A stretch of DNA of 59,438 nt from Bradyrhizobium sp. LTSP885 (GTDB lineage: Bacteria > Pseudomonadota > Alphaproteobacteria > Rhizobiales > Xanthobacteraceae): positions 1 through 59,438 of the forward strand of contig NZ_JYMT01000028.1 in assembly GCF_000938305.1 (NCBI RefSeq). The letters are read 5' to 3'. The notes beneath the pieces were generated by a model. The model worked only from the letters and a program-made list of their open reading frames with translations. It had not been told where the DNA came from and ran no database searches. Shown here piece after piece: positions 35,059-43,227 of this stretch. Position 1 is the stretch's first letter. Each line of letters starts with the position of its first letter. The position numbers were made by a program, and so were the translations under genes.

Positions 35059-35640
35059 TCACTGCTTAGATGCCCAGGATGGCATCGGTTGCCAACGCGT
35101 CCAGGCGGGTCGCACCTGCCTGGGAAACACCAGACGCAAGAGCCACAGACCCGGCAGCACGACCACAAATAGGGCGATGCCCGCGATCAGCCCTGCCTTC
35201 GCCAGACCCGGGTCGGCGGCGAGACTGTGCTGGAAGGCCCATGCGATGAACAGAGCCTCGAGCACGTAGAGCGGCGTCGAGCACAGCCCGGGGTTGGGGC
35301 GGTAGCCCAATTGGTGCAGCAGAACGTGAGACACCAGCGTGTCGGACAATCGCGCGCCGATCAGCATGCCGAGCGCAAACGTGCTGCAGGCCGGCCCTAA
35401 CGCGCCGAAGATGCCGACGATTCCGATCGCGGACAACGTCAAGGTCAACGCCGCGGTGAAGATCAGGAAGCCCCACCGGTCGGGAATTTCGAAACCAACG
35501 ATGGCGCCAAAATTGCGCCAGAGCGGTCCGCCCTCACCCTTCAACTCCTGCCGGGAGTGCAGGCAGGTGATCGCAATATCCGCTGCCAGGATCAGTGCAA
35601 GAAATGGCATCGAGATGTGCGAGGCATCCATACGACGCAT
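35059..35640 (-). CDS. Small integral membrane protein, HXXEE-like
   Basis: 193 residues with about five membrane segments. The segment VSHVLLHQLGYRPNPGLCST followed by PLYVLEALFIAWAF resembles HXXEE-type membrane proteins, in which a His and a proline-containing NPG turn are conserved; the resemblance is only suggestive. The C-terminus is basic and Trp-rich. The start may be the ATG at 35640 or three codons later. No operon partner. Function unknown. Confidence 0.65.
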   Translation of the reverse strand: MRRMDASHISMPFLALILAADIAITCLHSRQELKGEGGPLWRNFGAIVGFEIPDRWGFLIFTAALTLTLSAIGIVGIFGALGPACSTFALGMLIGARLSDTLVSHVLLHQLGYRPNPGLCSTPLYVLEALFIAWAFQHSLAADPGLAKAGLIAGIALFVVVLPGLWLLRLVFPRQVRPAWTRWQPMPSWASKQ

Positions 35641-35778
35641 CCCCCAACGTTCAGCCGCCGGACGTCATTTCAGGACTCGGCCGCGCACTTGTTGGCGGGC
35701 GCAAAGCCTCATCGTGCTGGCCCACCTTACACCAGGAACATGGCACGCGGAAGTTGTATCGTGCGCAAGCGTGACGAC

Positions 35779-36657
35779 CTACTGCCGCCGCCTTGGCCCG
35801 GCCGGCGCTGCGGCCGGTGCGGGCGCTGGCGCGGGCTCCGGCGCGGCGTTGTTGCTGCCGCCGAAGATCACCCGGCTCGGGTTGCGGTCGAAATTGTTCA
35901 CCGCGCGGCTGATGTCGCCGAGCGTCTTGCGGCCATCCGACATCAGCGCGCCTGAGCGCTTGTCGAGGTCCTCGGCGAGGTCGCGGATCGACTTCACCAT
36001 CAAGCTGAGCTCGCCGCCATTGTTGCCGCCCGCGATTGCGTTCAGCCCGAGCATCAGGCTGTCGGCCTTGCCCATTACGCCGTCGACCTTGAGCATCACG
36101 TTGTCGATCTTCTCGGAATTGCGCGCCAAAGCCGAGGTGAAGGTCTCGAGATTGTGCAGCGAATTCTTCACCGATTCCTGATTGTCGGCGACGATGCGGT
36201 TGACGTTCTGCAAGGTCGCGCGGATCGCCTCGGTCACGTCCTGGAGCGCGTTCGGATCGGCGGTGAGCACCGGGACGCCGTCTTCGTCGAGCGGCACCGG
36301 CGGCGCGGCCTCCGCGCCGCCCTTCAGCGAGATCGCGGCAACGCCGGTGAGACCCTGGAATTCGAGGCCGACGAGGGTGTCCTTGCGGATCGGGGCGTTG
36401 TTCTCGATCATCGCCAGCGCGACCACGCGCCGCGGATTGTCGAGCTTGACCGAAACAACTTCCCCTATCCGGATACCGTTAAAATTGACGCTGCCGCCGT
36501 TGCGCAGGCCCGACGCCGGACCCTCGAAGATCACCCGGAAGGGGCTGCGCGCCTTGGTGGTGTGCAGGCTCTGGAACCAGAGCACGAAGCCGAACGCCGC
36601 TGCGATCACCGCCAGCGTGAAGACTCCGATCAGCACATAGTTCGCCCGCGTTTCCAT
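35779..36657 (-). CDS. mlaD: MCE-domain lipid transport protein MlaD-like
   Basis: Periplasmic-facing, inner-membrane-anchored MCE protein (292 residues) of an ABC lipid transporter linking inner and outer membranes. A single helix at residues 7-28 is followed by the MCE domain (about 38-116; FEGPASGLRNGGSVNFNGIR and GLEFQGLTGVAAISLKGG). A helical region (140-260) comes next, then a Pro/Ala-rich tail ending RRRQ, longer than in E. coli MlaD. It is the third gene of mlaE-mlaF-mlaD; a 128-bp gap with a palindromic repeat separates it from mlaF. Confidence 0.88.
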   Translation of the reverse strand: METRANYVLIGVFTLAVIAAAFGFVLWFQSLHTTKARSPFRVIFEGPASGLRNGGSVNFNGIRIGEVVSVKLDNPRRVVALAMIENNAPIRKDTLVGLEFQGLTGVAAISLKGGAEAAPPVPLDEDGVPVLTADPNALQDVTEAIRATLQNVNRIVADNQESVKNSLHNLETFTSALARNSEKIDNVMLKVDGVMGKADSLMLGLNAIAGGNNGGELSLMVKSIRDLAEDLDKRSGALMSDGRKTLGDISRAVNNFDRNPSRVIFGGSNNAAPEPAPAPAPAAAPAGPRRRQ

Positions 36658-36740
36658 CGATCGCTCTCAATTACTCTCAATCAATCCTGGGGCTCTGTCG
36701 CCGCTGCGCTGCACCAGAGCCTGTCGAATTCTTCGTTGGC

Positions 36741-36788
36741 GCATGATCTCGTCCGAAAACCGGCCTCCATTTTTCGGATCATGCGCTA
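36741..36788. repeat. Palindromic repeat between mlaF and mlaD
   Basis: GCATGATC...GATCATGC ends enclose a TCCGAAAA...TTTTCGGA stem, a common dispersed palindrome in Bradyrhizobium. Its outer end GCGCTAG supplies the TAG stop codon of mlaF. Confidence 0.75.
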
Positions 36789-37556
36789 GCCCACAACGGC
36801 GCGGGCGCGCTTGCCATTGAAATATTGCTGCAGCCATGGATGCTGCGACGCCTTCATGTCGGCGATCGATCCTGCTGCAATGATCTTACCGTTCCCTAAA
36901 ACGGCGATACGGTCGCAAGCGGTATAAAGACTGTCGAGATCGTGGGTTACCATGAAAACGGTCAGCCCCAAAGTGCGCTGCAGGGTGCGCACCAGCTCGT
37001 CGAAATCGCCCGCGCCGATCGGATCGAGGCCCGATGTCGGCTCGTCGAGGAACACGAGCTCCGGATCGAGCGCGAGCGCACGCGCCAGCGCGACACGCTT
37101 GACCATGCCGCCGGACAGTTCCGACGGATAACGGTCGGCGACCTCGGGCTTCAGGCCGACCATCCCGAGCTTGGCGACCATGATCTCGTCGAGCAGCCGT
37201 TGCGACACGCGCAGATATTCGCGCACCGGGAACTGGATGTTCTGCCGCACAGTGAGCGATGAGAACAGCGCACCCTGCTGGAACAGGATGCCCCAGCGCC
37301 GCTCGACACCGCGCCGCTCGGCGAAATTTGCGGCATCGAGATCGACACCGAACACCTCGATGCGGCCGGAGACTTTCGGCACCAGCCCGATGATGGTGCG
37401 CGTCAGCACCGACTTGCCGGCGCCGGACGGGCCGACGAAGCCCAAAATCTCGCCGCGCTTCACATCGAGGTCGAGGCCGTCGAGCACGCGCGTCTTGCCG
37501 AACTGCACGGTGATGTCGCGGACCCGGATGATGGCGTCGGACTCCTGTTCGGCCAT
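36786..37556 (-). CDS. mlaF: Lipid-transport ABC ATPase MlaF-like
   Basis: 256-residue cytoplasmic ATPase driving the MCE transporter. Walker A is GPSGAGKSVLTRT, the Q-loop is LFQQGALFSSLTV, the signature is ELSGGMVKRVALARALA, Walker B is ELVFLDEPTSGLDP, and the switch His is in MVTHDLDSLY. The start at 37556 lies 2 nt after the mlaE stop, so they are translationally coupled; the open frame runs far upstream but overlaps mlaE. Its stop codon is part of a palindromic repeat. MlaB is not needed as a separate gene because mlaE carries an STAS domain. Confidence 0.92.
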   Translation of the reverse strand: MAEQESDAIIRVRDITVQFGKTRVLDGLDLDVKRGEILGFVGPSGAGKSVLTRTIIGLVPKVSGRIEVFGVDLDAANFAERRGVERRWGILFQQGALFSSLTVRQNIQFPVREYLRVSQRLLDEIMVAKLGMVGLKPEVADRYPSELSGGMVKRVALARALALDPELVFLDEPTSGLDPIGAGDFDELVRTLQRTLGLTVFMVTHDLDSLYTACDRIAVLGNGKIIAAGSIADMKASQHPWLQQYFNGKRARAVVG

Positions 37557-37558
37557 CG

Positions 37559-38701
37559 TCACATCCCGATCGAGGCGAAGAAGATCGCGAACACGCCGTC
37601 CATCACGATCACGAAGAAGATCCCCTTCACCACCGACGACGTGGTGTGCTGTCCGAGCGACTCCGCCGAGCCCTGCACCGCAAGCCCCTCGACGCAGGCG
37701 ACGATGCCGATCACCGCGGCCATCACCGGCGCCTTGATCATGCCGACGATGAAATGGTTGATCGAGATCGCGTCGCGCAGCCGCAGCAGGAACGCTTCCG
37801 GATCGACGCCGCCATAGAGCCAGGCGACCAGGCCGCCGCCATACAGCGCGGCCATCGCGCCGAGGAAGGCGAGGATCGGCAGCGCCAGCATGATCGCGAG
37901 CATCCGCGGCAGGATCAGGACCTCGATCGGATCGAAGCCCATGGTGCGCAGCGCGTCGATCTCCTCGCGCATCTTCATCGAGCCGAGTTCGGCGGTGTAG
38001 GCCGAGCCGGAACGGCCCGCGACCATGATCGCCACCAAGAGCACGCCGATTTCGCGCAGCACCAGCACGCCCAGCATGTCGACCACGAAGATATCGGCCC
38101 CGAACTGCCGGAAATGGAAAATGCCCTGCTGCGAGATGATGCAGCCGATCAGGAAGGTGATCAGCACCACGATCGGCACCGCGCGCCAGCACACCTGCTC
38201 GAGGTGATGCACCGTCGAGGTCAGGCGAAAACTGCGCGGGTGGATCAACACGTTGCCGACGGCGGCCAGCACCGCACCGAGCATGTCGATCAGGCTGAGG
38301 ATGGTGCCGCCGATGCCGACCACGGTGCGGCCGATCTGCTCGAACATGCCGGTGACCGACAGCGGATCGCTGTCGACCTTGGGCACGGCGCTGACGCGGC
38401 GAACCTCGTCGACCAGAGTGGAATAATTGGCCGAGAGCCCGGCGATCTTGGCTTCGGCGGTGGCGTCGCTGAGGCTGCGGCGCAGCCGCTCGATCAGCCA
38501 GGCGCCGAACGTATCGAGCTTGGCGACCTGCGAGACGTCGATGAAGATGTGCTGACGGCTGCCGCGCAGCTTCTCGGCATCGGAGACGATTCGTTCAAGC
38601 ATGGGAGCAAAGCGGGCTGTCCAATTGCCCGCCGCACACAACGCCAGTCCCTCGCCCTGAGCTACGCGCTCCAGTGTCGGGTTACCGCTCACCCTTGCCA
38701 C
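37559..38701 (-). CDS. mlaE: MlaE-type permease with N-terminal STAS domain
   Basis: 380-residue inner-membrane permease. Residues 15-110 form an STAS domain (FIDVSQVAKLDTFGAWLIER), doing the job of MlaB in E. coli. The rest is the MlaE fold (LEQVCWRAVPIVVLITFLIG, AGRSGSAYTAELGSMKMREE). This fusion is common in alphaproteobacteria. The start is a GTG at 38701, but another GTG three codons later (38692) has GAGGGG at better spacing. First gene of mlaE-mlaF-mlaD, divergent from a dipeptide epimerase gene. Confidence 0.92.
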   Translation of the reverse strand: MARVSGNPTLERVAQGEGLALCAAGNWTARFAPMLERIVSDAEKLRGSRQHIFIDVSQVAKLDTFGAWLIERLRRSLSDATAEAKIAGLSANYSTLVDEVRRVSAVPKVDSDPLSVTGMFEQIGRTVVGIGGTILSLIDMLGAVLAAVGNVLIHPRSFRLTSTVHHLEQVCWRAVPIVVLITFLIGCIISQQGIFHFRQFGADIFVVDMLGVLVLREIGVLLVAIMVAGRSGSAYTAELGSMKMREEIDALRTMGFDPIEVLILPRMLAIMLALPILAFLGAMAALYGGGLVAWLYGGVDPEAFLLRLRDAISINHFIVGMIKAPVMAAVIGIVACVEGLAVQGSAESLGQHTTSSVVKGIFFVIVMDGVFAIFFASIGM

Positions 38702-38850
38702 CCCTCGGCTGGTTGGCCGTTCGAAAAGCCGCTCACCGGCGCTCCCGGATCGTCTTGTCGATCCCGGATCGCCTTGTCGAATCTGTCACTAACCAGCCAT
38801 AGTTGGTTACGCCTCGCAAGCATACGGTTCAGAAAATAGTAGACTTTAAA

Positions 38851-39846
38851 ATGACTTCCACCCCCTCCCGAACGCTTTCTGCCGGTATCGAGCGCTGGCC
38901 GATCGCAGGCTCCTTCACGATCAGCCGCGGCGCCAAGACCGAGGCGGTGGTCGTGGTCGCCGAGATCAGTCAAGGCAGCCTGACCGGCCGCGGCGAATGC
39001 GTGCCCTATCCGCGCTATGACGAGACGCCGGAGGCGACGCTACAGGCGATCCTGACGATGCAGGAGCCGCTGGCCATGGGCATGGACCGCGGCGCCTTGC
39101 AGGCCAGGATGCAAGCCGGCGCCGCCCGCAACGCGCTTGATTGCGCGCTATCGGACCTCGAAGCCAAGCTTGCCGGCGAGCGAATTTGGACCCTGCTCGG
39201 CCGGCCGGCGCCAAAGCCCTGCACGACCGCCTACACGATTTCGCTTGGAACGCCCGCGGCGATGGCGGAGGCCACCGCCAGGGCCGCCCACCGTGCCCTG
39301 CTCAAGATCAAGCTGGGCGGCGACGGCGATGGCGACCGCATCAAGGCGGTTCGCTTGGCCGCGCCCCAATCCGAGTTGATCGTCGACGCCAACGAGGCCT
39401 GGACCGAGGACAACCTCGCGGCCAATTTCAAAGCCTGCGCCGATGCCGGCGTCACGCTGATCGAGCAGCCGCTGCCGGCCGGCGAGGACGAGGCGCTGTC
39501 GCGGATCAAGCGGCCGGTCACGGTCTGCGCCGACGAGAGCGTGCATGATCGCGCCTCGCTCGCGGGCCTGCGCGGCCGCTATGACGCCGTCAACATCAAG
39601 CTCGACAAGACCGGCGGACTGACGGAGGCGCTGGCGATGGCCGATGCCGCGCGCGCTCTCGGCTTCGAGATCATGATCGGCTGCATGGTCGCGACCTCGC
39701 TGTCGATGGCGCCGGCGATGCTGATCGCGCAAGCCGCGCGCTTCGTCGACCTCGACGGCCCGCTGTTGCTGGCGCGCGACCGCGATAGCGGCCTGCGCTA
39801 CGACGGCAGCCTGGTCTATCCGCCGGATGCCGCGCTCTGGGGGTGA
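38851..39846 (+). CDS. Dipeptide epimerase (L-Ala-D/L-Glu type), enolase superfamily
   Basis: 331 residues. Epimerises dipeptides such as L-Ala-D-Glu from recycled murein. The enolase-superfamily residues are visible: KIKLGG with the first catalytic Lys, metal ligands in IVDANEAW, IEQPLP and CADESV, and the second Lys in NIKLDKTGG. The N-terminal capping domain carries GRGECVPYPRYDET. The ATG at 38851 has only a weak ribosome site. The gene is convergent with and overlaps the 3' end of an MFS gene by 31 bp. Dipeptide specificity is inferred from the family, not from the sequence. Confidence 0.88.
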   Translation: MTSTPSRTLSAGIERWPIAGSFTISRGAKTEAVVVVAEISQGSLTGRGECVPYPRYDETPEATLQAILTMQEPLAMGMDRGALQARMQAGAARNALDCALSDLEAKLAGERIWTLLGRPAPKPCTTAYTISLGTPAAMAEATARAAHRALLKIKLGGDGDGDRIKAVRLAAPQSELIVDANEAWTEDNLAANFKACADAGVTLIEQPLPAGEDEALSRIKRPVTVCADESVHDRASLAGLRGRYDAVNIKLDKTGGLTEALAMADAARALGFEIMIGCMVATSLSMAPAMLIAQAARFVDLDGPLLLARDRDSGLRYDGSLVYPPDAALWG

Positions 39847-41015
39847 TGTGTGAACCTGTGCCGCGCCAGCCACATCACGAGCCCTCCGATGGCCGCCATC
39901 GCTGCCATCATGTGGTAGACGCCCTGCCCGTAGCGCGCATAGACCGCGCCGCACAGGATCGCCGTCGTGCTCGCGAACATGCCGCCGCAGGCGGCAAGAT
40001 AGCCCTGCCCGCGCGCAATCATGTGAGCGGGCACATGATGCACCATCAGCCCCATGATGCCGACCTGCGTCAGTCCGAAGGTCAGGCCATGCGCGAGCTG
40101 GACCACGGCCAGGATCGGCAGCGGAGGATCCTGGGCGGTGATGGTCCAGCGCGCCACTGCGCTCGCCGCGGCGATTACCACCAGCACGGCCGATGGCAGC
40201 GTGAAGCGCGGTGAGAGTGCGAACAGTACGATCTCAGCGATGACACCGATCGTCCAAAGTCCTCCGATCGTCAACCCGCTGAGGCCTGCCTGCTGCCAGG
40301 CGATCGACGCGAAGATGTAATAGGCCGAGTGGCTGCTCTGGATCAGCGCCGAGGACACAATGATGGCGAGGAAGCCGGGATCGCGCAGCAGCTTGCGCGC
40401 GCCATGCATCGGCGCCGAGGTCGCCACGGCCTGGTCAAGCGGACGCAACGACAGCCCCACGAGCGCACCGAGCACAGTGACCGCAGCGATGATCCAGATC
40501 AGATGCGTTGGCGGGACGGTGCCGAGCAGCAGCCCGCAGCCGAGCGCGCCGACCACGAACGCGGCCGAACCCCACAGCCGCAGCGGCCCGTAGTTGAGGC
40601 CATAGCGCCGCACGCCGCGCAGCGCATAGGCATCCGTCAGCGGCACCATCGGCGTCCAGACGCAGCAGGTCAGCGCGTAGGCCAGCAGCACCAGCAAAGG
40701 CAGGCGCTGGGTGCCGATAACGAGGAAGCCGAACGCGGTGGCGAAGCCGGTCAGGATGATGGCGCCGCGCAGCATCTGGCGCCGCTCAGCGGCCGCTATG
40801 ATGAGTGGCAGCACGGTGAAACGGGTCACCGGCGGCACCGCCGTGATGATTCCGATCCAGGCTGGATCGATGCCGATCGCCTTCAGCCACACCGTGAAAA
40901 ACGGCAGATGGACGCCGGTGGTGCCGAACAGCGTGGCATAGAATGCCGCCAGGCGGCCTGCGAATCGCCTCGATGCCTGCCCGGCAGCAATGGGGATTTG
41001 TGATTCGATAGACAT
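39816..41015 (-). CDS. MFS transporter (MFS_1-like family)
   Basis: 399-residue inner-membrane transporter with 12 predicted helices. The first helix (AAFYATLFGTTGVHLPFFTV) with WLKAIGIDPAWIGIITAVPP is typical of the HcaT/3-phenylpropionate and nucleoside-symporter-like MFS branch. The start at 41015 is preferred; a very long upstream frame overlaps the opposite gene and is not real. The last ten codons overlap the epimerase gene on the other strand. The substrate is unknown; the epimerase neighbour suggests, but does not show, a peptide or amino-acid link. Confidence 0.87.
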   Translation of the reverse strand: MSIESQIPIAAGQASRRFAGRLAAFYATLFGTTGVHLPFFTVWLKAIGIDPAWIGIITAVPPVTRFTVLPLIIAAAERRQMLRGAIILTGFATAFGFLVIGTQRLPLLVLLAYALTCCVWTPMVPLTDAYALRGVRRYGLNYGPLRLWGSAAFVVGALGCGLLLGTVPPTHLIWIIAAVTVLGALVGLSLRPLDQAVATSAPMHGARKLLRDPGFLAIIVSSALIQSSHSAYYIFASIAWQQAGLSGLTIGGLWTIGVIAEIVLFALSPRFTLPSAVLVVIAAASAVARWTITAQDPPLPILAVVQLAHGLTFGLTQVGIMGLMVHHVPAHMIARGQGYLAACGGMFASTTAILCGAVYARYGQGVYHMMAAMAAIGGLVMWLARHRFTHHPQSAASGG

Positions 41016-41087
41016 CAATTCAATTGCGATTCGCGCGATATCGTGATGATCGTTAGCGTAACGCGCAGTGATTTGCGCGCAGAGAAT

Positions 41088-42272
41088 ATGATGGCTGAGC
41101 AAGCATTCGCCCTGTCGCCGATCTCCGCCCGCGCGGCCCAGCCGGGCGAGGAGGACTATGCTGCGATCAGCGAGGCCTTCATGGAGACCGCGCGGGGGCG
41201 CTGGTTCCTCGGCGAGTACGCCAAGCGCAACCGCAACGCCGATACGCGGATGGTGCTCGACGCCGTGGCGCGGATCGAGCAAAGCCTCAGCGCGCAGCGG
41301 CAAGCAGCCGCTGATGCCTTCAGGGACGAGCAATTGGAACAAGCGCTGACCGCGCTGCGCGGTGCGGTCGAGGCCGCCCAGGCCGTGGCGATTGCAGCGC
41401 TCGATGACCTCGGCTTCGAGCAGTTGCTCGTGCCGGTGCGCAAGGGCGTGCGGGTGATCCGGGAAATCTCCTGGCGGCTGCGCGAGATCGGCAATGACGG
41501 CCGGATCTGCGACATCATCGATTCGCAGGCCAGCGCCATCGAGGCCGGCGCCGCACAGATCTCGATGGACGACGCCAAGGTCGTGCTGGATACCGCCTTC
41601 GCGACGCTGGCGCGCCGGCTCGCCGTGTTCGGTGCAGACGAGGCGGTTGCGCCTGCCGCCGAAGCACCGGTCGCGGAAGCGCCCGTGGCGCCGCCCTCGC
41701 CGCCTGCCGCGGCCAAGAACGTCGCCAACGATGTCGCGGTCGCTGAGGTGGCGTCGGCCACGGCACCGACCGCCGAGGTGCCTGCGGTCACGACACCGCA
41801 GCCGGCATTCGCGGAAGCCGAGCCCGCATTGGCCGAAGTCGAGGCCGCTGCCCCTATCGCTGACGACGCAGAAGCCGACGCGCATGACGAGGCCATGCTC
41901 GACCTCATCGCGATGGAGATGGGCGCCCCCGATCCGATCGACGATGACGAAGTGATGATGGTCGCGGAGACGCCCATCGCCGAGGCGCCGCCGGTCGAGC
42001 CCGAAATAGCCGCTCAGGAAATGGCGGGCGTAGTCGAGCCCATTGTCGCGCCCCCCGCGCCGATGGTCGAAGCTCCTGCCGCCGAACCGGCTCCATACCA
42101 ACCAGCGCCGCAGGCCGGTATCGCGCCTGCGCCAGAGCCGGCGGCGGAAATGTCGCTTGGCTCGACCATCATCGCGAGCGGCCTCGTCAAGAAGCCGAGC
42201 GCCGCGGCCAACGATCCGCTGGCCCCGATCCGCCGCATGAGCCAGGCCGAGAAGATCGCGTTCTTCTCCTAA
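41088..42272 (+). CDS. Alphaproteobacterial protein with helical N-domain and Ala/Pro/Glu-rich tail
   Basis: Not recognised by name. About 394 residues. Residues 1-180 are long amphipathic helices (ISEAFMETARGRWFLGEYAK; VLDAVARIEQSL), with a four-helix-bundle, CheZ-like feel. Residues 185-360 are a low-complexity Ala/Pro/Glu/Val tract, probably disordered. The end is conserved-looking: ASGLVKKPS, then NDPLAPIRRMSQAEKIAFFS. Such a plan (helical domain, flexible linker, C-terminal docking peptide) suggests a scaffold or regulator. The ATG pair at 41088/41091 is preceded by a weak AGAGA. It is followed 11 nt later by another unknown gene on the same strand. Confidence 0.7.
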   Translation: MMAEQAFALSPISARAAQPGEEDYAAISEAFMETARGRWFLGEYAKRNRNADTRMVLDAVARIEQSLSAQRQAAADAFRDEQLEQALTALRGAVEAAQAVAIAALDDLGFEQLLVPVRKGVRVIREISWRLREIGNDGRICDIIDSQASAIEAGAAQISMDDAKVVLDTAFATLARRLAVFGADEAVAPAAEAPVAEAPVAPPSPPAAAKNVANDVAVAEVASATAPTAEVPAVTTPQPAFAEAEPALAEVEAAAPIADDAEADAHDEAMLDLIAMEMGAPDPIDDDEVMMVAETPIAEAPPVEPEIAAQEMAGVVEPIVAPPAPMVEAPAAEPAPYQPAPQAGIAPAPEPAAEMSLGSTIIASGLVKKPSAAANDPLAPIRRMSQAEKIAFFS

Positions 42273-42283
42273 GGCACCATCCG

Positions 42284-42637
42284 ATGCCTCCCCACACTGA
42301 CACGATCACTCTCTGGCGCCCCGTGGGGCCCAAGGAACTTGAGTTGATCGAGCAGAGCGGCATGCGTACTTTTCCGCCGCGGTTTCCCGATCAGCCGATC
42401 TTCTATCCCGTCCTGACCGAGGAATACGCCGCAAAGATCGCGCGCGATTGGAATGTCCCCGCCAGCGGCGCCGGATTTGTCACGCGTTTTCAGGTGAAGC
42501 GCAGCTTCATCGAGCACTACGACATCCAGGAAGCCGGCGGCCGCTCCCACCTCGAATACTGGATTCCGGCGGAGGACCTGCCCGCGTTCAACGACGCGAT
42601 CGTGGGATTGATCGAGGTCGTTCGCAGCTTCACGTGA
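42284..42637 (+). CDS. Conserved hypothetical protein (ADP-ribosylation/crystallin J1-named family)
   Basis: 117 residues. The opening TLWRPVGPKELELIEQSGMR, with the FPPRFPDQPIFYPVL segment and the ending WIPAEDLPAFNDAIVGLIEV, is a family I recall being labelled ADP-ribosylation/crystallin J1 in databases. That label is doubtful: no ADP-ribosyl-hydrolase metal motif is visible. It is soluble and cytoplasmic. The gene lies 11 nt after the previous unknown gene, so the two may be one operon. A mobile cassette follows within 65 bp. Confidence 0.72.
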   Translation: MPPHTDTITLWRPVGPKELELIEQSGMRTFPPRFPDQPIFYPVLTEEYAAKIARDWNVPASGAGFVTRFQVKRSFIEHYDIQEAGGRSHLEYWIPAEDLPAFNDAIVGLIEVVRSFT

Positions 42638-42700
42638 GGCTGGTTGATCAACGCTCTCAGAAGCGAGTTGCAGCAAGTGGGATGTGTAGAGCGACGCGAA

Positions 42701-43152
42701 GGTAGTGTCTCAGTTTGAAGTTTGGGCCTTGGCGGCGATGGGTTTTTGGTCCGGTCTGGCCACAAGCCAAAAAATTAGGGCCGTAAAAATGCCCAAGACG
42801 CCAAAATACAAAGTTATGAAAACTGTTTCGACGATACTGTTTTTCGCGTCTCCCATGAACACGAGAGACCCTGAGACTGGAACGATAGTTGTGAGGAGCC
42901 CCAGTAACAAATAGGGCCAGAGCCGGTGGTGAGTCCGTCTAAAAAGTAGAAAAGCCGGTACGCTGACTAAGGCCTCCAATAAATAAATCAGGCAGCAAAC
43001 AAAGATGTATGCCGATGGCCGCTTTTACCTGGAGATTGCGCCAAGTACCAAGCGGGCAATATCGCGGGTAACAAAGGAGCAACGAGAAATGCGATAACGG
43101 TTCGCACGAAATATCCCTCGGTGGACCAGAAATTTCAAAGTGAGACACTACC
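42701..43152. mobile_element. 452-bp inverted-repeat-bounded cassette without transposase
   Basis: The terminal inverted repeats at 42701-42723 and 43130-43152 begin GGTAGTGTCTCA and match at 21 of 23 positions. They are flanked by an 8-bp target duplication with one mismatch (GACGCGAA / GAAGCGAA). The cassette sits in a REP palindrome whose intact arm fits the pre-insertion sequence. It is visibly AT-richer than its surroundings and carries only one broken membrane-protein gene on the minus strand. It looks like a non-autonomous element or mobile insertion cassette moved by a transposase in trans. The IS family is not identified. Confidence 0.72.
42710..43107 (-). pseudogene. Small membrane-protein gene inside the cassette, frameshifted
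   Basis: A GTG at 43107 with GAGGGA 6 nt upstream starts MRTVIAFLVAPLLPAILPAW, a membrane helix. The frame then stops early (after ...LFAA), while the -1 frame carries on from about 43035 with YIFVCCLIYLLEALVSVPAF and further helices to a TGA at 42710. Together they make a four-helix protein of about 130 residues. The switch is at an A-run (GGTAAAAG), so one base is probably missing; a sequencing error or programmed -1 slippage are alternatives. The TGA and last codons lie in the left inverted repeat. The family is not recognised. Confidence 0.65.
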
Positions 43153-43227
43153 GAAGCGAAACCCATCAACTTCGTCGCAAACCAGTGATGGGTTTCGCTT
43201 CGCTCTACCCATCCTACGGCTCTCGCG

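Larger units (their letters stand above)
42677..43219. repeat. REP-type palindrome split by a cassette
   Basis: The right arm (43187-43219) reads GATGGGTTTCGCTTCGCTCT followed by ACCCATCCTACGG. Its partner arm is split: 42677-42700 (ending GTAGAGCGACGCGAA) and 43161-43167 (ACCCATC). Joining them restores the other arm of the palindrome. Confidence 0.85.

Noticed and set aside
36786..38192. A 468-codon frame as one long MlaF protein
   Set aside because: Its first part is out of frame with, and overlaps, the well-supported mlaE gene; the ATP-binding domain begins at 37556.
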